Assembly (NCBI GenBank): GCA_036732565.1
Contig: DAINCF010000483.1
Location: 1 to 5,517, forward strand
DNA length: 5,517 nt
Source of the DNA: JAIVJN01 sp036732565
GTDB taxonomy: Bacteria; Acidobacteriota; Vicinamibacteria; Vicinamibacterales; UBA2999
Reading direction: 5' to 3'
The position numbers were made by a program, and so were the translations under genes. The stretch's first letter is position 1, and every line of letters starts with the position of its first letter. Below are positions 1-5,517 of the stretch, piece by piece. Under the pieces are notes generated by a model, which ran no database searches, was not told the DNA's origin, and saw only the letters and a program-made list of their open reading frames with translations.

Positions 1-1
1 C

Positions 2-1063
<1,062 letters not shown>

Positions 1064-1067
1064 ACAC

Positions 1068-1137
1068 GTTCCTCACGGAGGTTCCTCACGAAGGTTCCTC
1101 AAAGGTGCCCCACAGGGGTTCATACGGAGGTTCTGAG
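1068..1137 (+). repeat. Short SD-like tandem repeat between rho and the CDGSH gene
   Basis: A 13-base unit is repeated head to tail just after the rho stop: GTTCCTCACGGAG (1068-1080), GTTCCTCACGAAG (1081-1093), then a partial third copy GTTCCTCAAAG (1094-1104). Read in another phase the unit is CGGAGGTTCCTCA, and a related copy CGGAGGTTCTGAG recurs at 1125-1137, where its GGAGGT forms the ribosome binding site of the next gene. The spacer between rho and the CDGSH gene is therefore largely built of diverged copies of one sequence containing a Shine-Dalgarno core. Slippage duplication of the ribosome binding region is the simplest origin. Any function is unproven. Confidence 0.6.
1126..1131 (+). 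promoter_or_regulatory. Ribosome binding site of the CDGSH gene
   Basis: GGAGGT lies 11 bases before the ATG at 1143. This is a strong match to the anti-SD sequence at slightly long spacing, and it supports that ATG as the start. Two further SD-like cores lie upstream, at 1077-1082 (GGAGGT) and 1090-1095 (GAAGGT), but neither is followed closely by a start codon in this frame. Confidence 0.7.
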
Positions 1138-1142
1138 AACGA

Positions 1143-1382
1143 ATGGCGACGATTAAAGTGCGGCAGAATGGTTCGTTGCTCGTCGACGGCGAAGATGTGA
1201 CGTTGATCGATTGGAACGGCAACGAGTACAAGCTCGAGAAGCGTCCGTTTGCCCTGTGCCGCTGCGGCCATTCGTCGAAAAAGCCGTTCTGCGACGGCAC
1301 CCACAAGGTGATCGGCTTCCAGGCCAGCGAGGCGGCGCTCGCGGACATCGTCGAAGAGATCAAGAACACACCAACGGAGTAG
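1143..1382 (+). CDS. CDGSH-type iron-sulfur protein, 79 residues
   Basis: This small soluble protein carries one CDGSH domain, which binds a labile [2Fe-2S] cluster through three cysteines and one histidine. The motif CRCGHSSKKPFCDGTH covers residues 39-54, and the expected ligands are Cys39, Cys41, Cys50 and His54. The N-terminal residues 1-35 (IKVRQNGSLLVDGEDVTLID and following) look like the short beta-rich lead-in common to bacterial single-CDGSH proteins; residues 61-79 form an acidic, helix-like tail. There is no signal peptide or membrane anchor, unlike mitochondrial mitoNEET, so a cytoplasmic location is expected. The start is chosen from ATG at 1143 with GGAGGT upstream; the stop is TAG at 1380-1382. 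It lies 79 bases after rho on the same strand and nearly abuts the broken synthetase gene. Family members are linked to redox sensing or cluster transfer, but the specific role here is not known. Family assignment is firm; function is open. Confidence 0.93.
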   Translation: MATIKVRQNGSLLVDGEDVTLIDWNGNEYKLEKRPFALCRCGHSSKKPFCDGTHKVIGFQASEAALADIVEEIKNTPTE

Positions 1383-1390
1383 GCCCCATT
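1376..1390 (+). promoter_or_regulatory. SD sequence followed by ATT: relic or rare start of the synthetase gene
   Basis: GGAG at 1376-1379, inside the last codons of the CDGSH gene, is followed after 8 bases by ATT at 1388-1390, in frame with segment 1 of the synthetase remnant. No in-frame ATG is present nearby, and the GTG codons at 1415 and 1418 lack an SD sequence. The simplest reading is a former ATG mutated to ATT, with a translation signal placed for coupling to the CDGSH gene. Use of ATT as a real rare start cannot be excluded. Confidence 0.45.
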
Positions 1391-2681
1391 CAGCAGCGCC
1401 TCGCGTCCCCTCGCGTGGTGGTCGAGGCGCGCGCGGACGGTGGCTTCGTCCTGCGATCGCCAGAGACGCTCGGGCCCTACGCGCGATGCGTCCCGGAATG
1501 GCCGGAGCGCTGGTGTCGCGAAACGCCGACCGCGGTGTTCCTCGCGGAGCGTGACGGTGACGGATGGCGTGAGCTGAGCTACGACGCGATTCGCCGCCAC
1601 GTGGGATCGGTCGCGCAGGCCCTGCTGGATCTCGCGCTGCCGCAGGGGAAGCCCGTCGCGGTCCTCTCCGACAACTCTCTCGATCACGCACTGCTCAGCC
1701 TCGCGTGTCAGTGACGATCACGCGAAGTACTTGCTGACGTCGGGCTCCACTGGGCGGCCGAAGATCGTCATCAACACGCATCGGATGCTGTGTGCCAATC
1801 AGCAAGCGATCGCCCAATGCTGGCCCTTCGTCGAGGTCGAAACGCCCATCGTCGTCGACTGGCTGCCGTGGAGTCATACCTTCGGCAGCAACCACAACTT
1901 CAACCTGGTGCTGCGTAACGGCGGCAGCCTCTACATCGACGAGGGGCGCCCGGCGACGGGGCTGATCGAAAAGACCGTTGCCAACCTCCGTAGTGTGCGG
2001 CCGAACACGCACTTCAACGTGCCGCGCGGCTTCGATGCGCTGCTGCCGTTGCTCGAGGCGGACGAGACGTGCGCACGGGAGGTGTGGTCGCGCTTGCAGA
2101 CGCTGTTCTATGCGGCCGCCGCGTTGCCGCAGTCGACGTGGGAGCGATTGGAGGCCGTCGCCCGGCGTGTGGGCGCAGAGTCGGTCTGGTTCACATCCGC
2201 GTGGGGGTCGACGGAGACGTCACCGATGGCGACCTGCGTGCACTGGCGCATCTCGCGAGCCGGGTGCATCGGCCTACCGGCACCCGGCACGGCCATCACA
2301 TTCGTGCCCAGCGGCGCGAAGCTGGAGATGCGCGTGCGCGGACCGTCGGTGTTCCCGGGCTACCGTCACGCGCCGGAGCTCACGGCGCAGGCCTTCGACG
2401 AGGAGGGCTATTACCGCATCGGCGATGCGGGACGCTTCGTCGATGCGGCGTGCCCCGAGGCCGGCGTCGCGTTCGACGGCCGCGTCGCCGAGGACTTCAA
2501 GCTCACGACGGGAACGTGGTGTCGGTGGGAACGCTCCGCATTCGAGCCCTGACCGCGCTCGCCCCGTTCGCCCAGGACATCGTCGTCACCGGTCACGATC
2601 GCGACGACATTGGCCTGCTGGTGTTTCCGAGCGCCCGAGGGCGTGAGCTCTCCTCGGAGGCACTGCGCGGGGTCTGCCTTC
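1388..2681 (+). pseudogene. Feruloyl-CoA synthase-like acyl-CoA synthetase, degraded
   Basis: Three reading-frame segments together spell an ANL-superfamily (AMP-binding) ligase, most like feruloyl-CoA synthase, which activates ferulate-type aromatic acids with ATP and CoA. Segment 1 (frame 2, about 1388-1711) gives the N-terminal part, including VVVEARADGG and HALLSLACQ, and ends at TGA 1712-1714. Segment 2 (frame 3, about 1713-2518) carries the ATP-binding loop TSGSTGRPK (1737-1763), the A5 motif WGSTETSP (2202-2225), GYYRIGDAGRF (2406-2438) and FDGRVAEDFKL (2472-2504). Segment 3 (frame 2 again, about 2519-2681) continues as VSVGTLRIRALTALAPFAQD and VVTGHDRDDIG. Between segments 1 and 2 roughly 80-100 residues of the usual family sequence are missing. 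The C-terminal end, with the catalytic lysine region, is absent. About 430 residues' worth remain, against about 600 or more expected. No normal start codon is visible. Family membership is confident; feruloyl rather than another aromatic or medium-chain acid is less certain. An assembly or sequencing error could explain the frameshift, but hardly all four lesions. Confidence 0.87.
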
Positions 2682-2693
2682 AGGCGGACCTGC

Positions 2694-2709
2694 TCCGGCT
2701 AAAGCCGGA
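2694..2709. repeat. Perfect inverted repeat between the converging genes
   Basis: TCCGGC (2694-2699), loop TAAA, GCCGGA (2704-2709) form a perfect 6-base-pair stem with a 4-base loop. It lies between the end of recognisable synthetase homology (about 2681) and the permease stop codon (2722-2724 on the minus strand). The heptamer CGGACCT occurs on both sides, at 2685-2691 and 2706-2712. The position between convergent genes would suit a bidirectional terminator, but neither strand shows a following T-run, so an intrinsic terminator is not well supported. A REP-like dispersed palindrome is the alternative; whether it recurs in the genome cannot be seen here. Confidence 0.45.
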
Positions 2710-2721
2710 CCTTCCTCGAGC

Positions 2722-5415
2722 TCACTCCGCTCTGAGCGCAACCGTCGGGTCGAGCGCCGCGGCCCGGCGCGCCGGCAGGTAGCTTGCGCCGATCGCGGCC
2801 GTGGCCAGCAACCCGGCGAGGGCCGGCGGCAGCAAGGCGTTCGAGATCACGGCGCCGAACATCACGGCCTGCATCGCCGCGCTGAGCGCGTATGCGAGCC
2901 CAAGACCGACGACTATACCGGCGATGGTGATCGTGGCCGCCTGGCGAAGCGTCAAGCGGACGACATCGCCCCAGGTTGCACCGAACGCCATGCGCACGCC
3001 GATTTCCTGTGTCCGCCGGCTGGCCAGGTACGACATCAGACTGTAGATGCCCATCAACGCCAGCAGCAGGGCGACCGCACCGATCGTGCCGAGCGTCCTC
3101 GCCGCGTAGTACAGCCCGCTGGCGCGCTCGTCGACCATCTGCCGCATCGACAGCAGCTGCCGAATCGGCTGATTCGCGTCCGCCGTGCCGATCGCACGGC
3201 GCAGGTCCGTGGCCAGGGACAGCGGATCGCCGGCAGCACGCACGACGACCGCCACGTTGTAAGGCGGATCCTGGTTCGCGGGTCGATAGACTGTCGGGCT
3301 CCGCTGATTCAAGAACCAATCCTGCATGACGTCGCCGACCACACCGACGACGGTGAGCCACGGTCCGTCCTCTGCGAGCCGAAATCGCCGTTGCAGAGGA
3401 TCCGCGCCCGGCCAGTACCTGTCCGCGAGGAGCTGGCTGACAACCGCTACCTGCTCGGTTGACTCGAGATCGCTGTCCAGAAGGGCACGCCCCCTCAGCA
3501 GCGGAATGCGCACGGCGTCCAGGTACTGCGGCGACACGCGACGGAGCTCGACCTGCTTGACGTCGGCCGGTAGCAGCGTCGCGCCCTCCGGATAGAAAGG
3601 ACGCACCGTATTCATGCTCCCGTAGGGCGGCGCACTCGTGACGCTCGCGACCTGCACGGCGGGAACCGCACGCATCCGTTCCAGCACGGTCTCGATGAAC
3701 TGCAGCCGTTTGGTCTTGTCGTCGTACGGCTTGTTCGGCAGGAGCAGCCGCGCAATGAGTACGTTCGACGGATCGAAGCCGAGCGATCCGCGCGTGGCGC
3801 GATACGCCGCGCTGACGGCGAGGGCCGCTCCCGTCAGCAGCGCCAGCGTGAGCGCAATTTGCGTGCTGGCGACGATGGCTCGTCCCCACGAGCGCTGCCG
3901 CCCTGCCGTCGTCGTGCGGCCGCCCTGACGGAGCGCATCCGCGACGACACCACGCGAGGCCTGCAAGGCTGGCGCGACGCTGAACAGCAGGGTGGCGATC
4001 GCGGCAAGCACGGCGGTCACCACGAGCGCGCGCGGCGCCAAGTCCATGTACTCCCAGCCGGGAACGAAGCGGATGACCGAGGACGGCAGTGCAAGCCGCT
4101 GCGCGCGAACGCCGAGCCACGCGAGCGGGACCGCGCAGGCGATGGCGATGCCGGCGAGAATCGCGCCCTCGAGCAGCAACTGACGCACGATGCGGCCGCG
4201 GCTCGCGCCGAGTGCCAGGCGGACGGCAAACTCCTGCTGTCGCTCGACGCCCCTCGCGAGCAGGAGGTTGAGGACGTTGGCGGACGCGATCAGCAAAAGC
4301 AGGAGCGACGCAATCTGCCAGATCCCCACAATCTCCTCGCCGCCCGCGTCCTTCATGCCTTGCGTGAAGCTCTTCACGGTGACGCGACGTTGACTGTTCG
4401 TGGCGGGATACTGTTCGCGCTGCCGCCCGACGATGGTGTTCATCTCGGCCTGAACCCCTTCAACCGTGGCGCCGTCGACCAGATGCGCGATCACGGAGAG
4501 GCTTCCATTGCGCCGTTCGCCGCGGGCGCTCGTGCCCAACTGCAACGCTCCCCAGAGATCCGCACCCATCGGAATCCGGAAACCCTCCGGCGCGATGCCG
4601 ATGACTTCGTGCTCCTCGCCCTCGAGCCTGAGCGTTTGACCGATGATGGCCGGGTCGCCCCCGAATCGCCGCATCCACAGACCATGGCTCATGATCACGC
4701 GACGCCCAGCGCTCGGCAGCCCATCCTCGTCGGTAAACATGCGCCCGCGAAATGCCGTGACGCCCAATGTCTTGAAGAAACTGGCCGACACGTGAAAGCC
4801 CGGAAGCTGTTCGGGCTCGTCGCGGCCAGTGAGGTTCGGTTCCCACCACCGGAACACCGCGAAGTCGGTGATGGTGGTGGCCTGCTCGGTCCACTCGAGG
4901 TAGTCGCCCGCCGCGACCGACGAATTGCCGAAGAACTCGGTCGGCGCGACTGACGCCATCACGACAAGGCGATCGGCGGTGGGGAAGCGGAACGGCCGCA
5001 GCACGATCGCATCGAGGACGGAGAAGATCGTGGCGTTGGCGGCCAGGCCGAGAGCCAGCGCACCGATCATCACCGCGGACAACATCGGTCGTCGCAGTAG
5101 CGATCGCACGGCGTAGGTGACGTCGCGATGGAACCCGGCGAGGCGCCGGCCCTGTTCGCGCGACTCGGGAATCCCGCGGAGGAGCGGTTCGCGAACCTGG
5201 CGCCGCGAGCCGCCCGTGACTCGTCGACCGGCGAGTCGAAGCGCTTGAGCCCAGTGCCATCGACGAGCGACACGCGCACCCGAACGCTGTGCGATGGTCG
5301 AGTACTCCTCACGGAGATCGCCGATGACCGCCTCCGCCCATTCCTGGTCGCGATAGGCGGCGGCGAGCAACCGCTCGGCCAAGCGAGAAGGACCGGCGAT
5401 GCCAGGTGCAGTCAT
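2722..5415 (-). CDS. ADOP-type duplicated orphan ABC permease (MacB/FtsX family), 897 residues
   Basis: This is a large inner-membrane permease with two MacB-like halves fused in one chain. Residues about 14-64 form the ADOP-associated N-terminal prefix (motif VIGDLREEY at 30-38, then RRWHWAQALRLAGR). Half 1 has a membrane segment at about 111-136, a periplasmic MacB-like core at about 140-360, and an FtsX domain with membrane segments near 366-388, 414-437 and 462-484. Half 2 repeats this: segment near 513-537, periplasmic core about 540-768, and segments near 775-797, 826-848 and 856-878. The duplication is visible in the paired motifs QEFAVRLALGASRGRIVRQL (394-413) and QEIGVRMAFGATWGDVVRLT (803-822). 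The chosen ATG at 5413-5415 has GGAG 5 bases upstream and overlaps the PadR stop. The stop is TGA at 2722-2724. No ABC ATPase is adjacent; family members are thought to be orphan permeases related to MacB-type mechanotransmission, with unknown substrates. The frame is intact throughout. Confidence 0.95.
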   Translation of the reverse strand: MTAPGIAGPSRLAERLLAAAYRDQEWAEAVIGDLREEYSTIAQRSGARVARRWHWAQALRLAGRRVTGGSRRQVREPLLRGIPESREQGRRLAGFHRDVTYAVRSLLRRPMLSAVMIGALALGLAANATIFSVLDAIVLRPFRFPTADRLVVMASVAPTEFFGNSSVAAGDYLEWTEQATTITDFAVFRWWEPNLTGRDEPEQLPGFHVSASFFKTLGVTAFRGRMFTDEDGLPSAGRRVIMSHGLWMRRFGGDPAIIGQTLRLEGEEHEVIGIAPEGFRIPMGADLWGALQLGTSARGERRNGSLSVIAHLVDGATVEGVQAEMNTIVGRQREQYPATNSQRRVTVKSFTQGMKDAGGEEIVGIWQIASLLLLLIASANVLNLLLARGVERQQEFAVRLALGASRGRIVRQLLLEGAILAGIAIACAVPLAWLGVRAQRLALPSSVIRFVPGWEYMDLAPRALVVTAVLAAIATLLFSVAPALQASRGVVADALRQGGRTTTAGRQRSWGRAIVASTQIALTLALLTGAALAVSAAYRATRGSLGFDPSNVLIARLLLPNKPYDDKTKRLQFIETVLERMRAVPAVQVASVTSAPPYGSMNTVRPFYPEGATLLPADVKQVELRRVSPQYLDAVRIPLLRGRALLDSDLESTEQVAVVSQLLADRYWPGADPLQRRFRLAEDGPWLTVVGVVGDVMQDWFLNQRSPTVYRPANQDPPYNVAVVVRAAGDPLSLATDLRRAIGTADANQPIRQLLSMRQMVDERASGLYYAARTLGTIGAVALLLALMGIYSLMSYLASRRTQEIGVRMAFGATWGDVVRLTLRQAATITIAGIVVGLGLAYALSAAMQAVMFGAVISNALLPPALAGLLATAAIGASYLPARRAAALDPTVALRAE

Positions 5416-5517
5416 GGTCGCTCCAGAATGGTCTCGAGTCCGCGGGTGAGGTTGGACAACGCCGCGTGCGTCGCCTTGAGGGCGGCCATGCCGCGCGCCG
5501 TCACGCTGAAATAGCAC
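5412..5517 (-). CDS. PadR-family transcriptional regulator, C-terminal end (5' partial)
   Basis: The last 34 residues of a reading frame enter from the right edge (CYFSVTARGMAALKATHAAL and following, ending LETILERP). The beginning matches the wing and last strand of a PadR winged-helix domain, where a [RK]-x-Y-[FY]-x-[VL]-T-x-x-G pattern is typical; the rest is the C-terminal dimerisation helix of the short PadR subfamily. The TGA stop (5412-5414, minus strand) overlaps the ATG of the permease gene as ATGA, implying one transcript and coupled translation. PadR genes directly ahead of ADOP permeases are a recurrent arrangement in Acidobacteriota, and the regulator is presumed to control this operon. 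Its ligand and operator are not visible because the DNA-binding helices and promoter lie outside the window. The call rests on a short fragment plus context. Confidence 0.83.
   Translation of the reverse strand, partial: CYFSVTARGMAALKATHAALSNLTRGLETILERP
5421..5424 (-). promoter_or_regulatory. Ribosome binding site of the ADOP permease
   Basis: Read on the minus strand, GGAG is followed by CGACC and then ATG at 5415-5413. It lies within the last codons of the PadR gene (the GAG codon in ILERP). It decides the permease start, because the open frame continues upstream to the window edge only as an out-of-frame reading of the PadR gene. Confidence 0.6.

Noticed and set aside
1106..1120. Small hairpin CCCC-ACA-GGGG after rho as a terminator
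   Set aside because: The stem has only four strong pairs with a three-base loop and no following T-run; too weak to call.
1073..1691. Two overlapping open frames of about 200 codons on the minus strand opposite the CDGSH gene and the synthetase start
   Set aside because: They are antisense to clearly recognisable proteins, are arginine-rich with no family resemblance, and are typical chance open frames in GC-rich DNA.
1681..1723. Direct repeat CGATCACGC at 1681-1689 and 1715-1723 near the deletion junction
   Set aside because: Slipped-strand deletion should leave one copy, but both remain, and both encode DHA at expected places in the protein, so it is probably coincidental.
2511..2530. Programmed ribosomal frameshifting in the synthetase
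   Set aside because: The gene also lacks a start, an internal section and its C-terminal end, and no slippery heptamer with a following structure is evident; plain decay or error is simpler.
1978..2646. A 222-codon plus-strand frame inside the synthetase remnant
   Set aside because: The translation is extremely arginine- and serine-rich, while the overlapping frame spells clear AMP-binding motifs.
2699..4120. A 473-codon minus-strand frame overlapping the permease
   Set aside because: It runs in a different frame of the same strand through the well-supported permease; its composition (Arg/Ala/Gly-rich) and lack of motifs mark it as a shadow.
3859..4953. A 364-codon plus-strand frame opposite the permease
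   Set aside because: It is antisense to an intact permease, has no SD sequence I can support and shows no recognisable domain.
5416..5517. N-terminal extension of the permease to the window edge
   Set aside because: The extra residues are the PadR gene read out of frame; the ATG at 5415 has an SD sequence and gives the normal ADOP prefix start.

Overview
The window looks like a piece of a GC-rich acidobacterial chromosome, probably class Vicinamibacteria or a relative. The main reason is a permease of the ADOP type (acidobacterial duplicated orphan permease), encoded directly behind a PadR-type regulator; this pairing is characteristic of Acidobacteriota. The taxonomic call is inference from family knowledge, since no database search was possible.

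The left part reads on the plus strand. It starts inside rho, the transcription termination factor: the N-terminus lies off the window, but the RNA-binding fold and the complete ATPase domain are present. After 79 bases that carry a short SD-like tandem repeat comes a small, apparently intact CDGSH iron-sulfur protein. A few bases further on, in a position that looks like the same operon, lies the wreck of a large acyl-CoA synthetase gene most like feruloyl-CoA synthase. This gene has a damaged or very unusual start codon, an internal loss of roughly 80 to 100 codons, a one-base frameshift and a missing C-terminal end, so it is called a pseudogene.

The right part reads on the minus strand and converges on the pseudogene. 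At the window's right edge is the C-terminal end of a PadR-family regulator, whose stop codon overlaps the start of the 897-residue ADOP permease in an ATGA. No ATPase gene is visible beside the permease, as expected for an orphan permease. A small perfect inverted repeat sits in the 41-base space between the two converging units, at the point where acyl-CoA synthetase homology stops.

The two units are not obviously linked in function: rho and the CDGSH protein are housekeeping-like, and the PadR-ADOP pair is a self-contained membrane module. I see no convincing previously undescribed system. The items most worth a second look are the layered decay of the synthetase gene, the palindrome at its truncation point, and the SD-like repeats ahead of the CDGSH gene.
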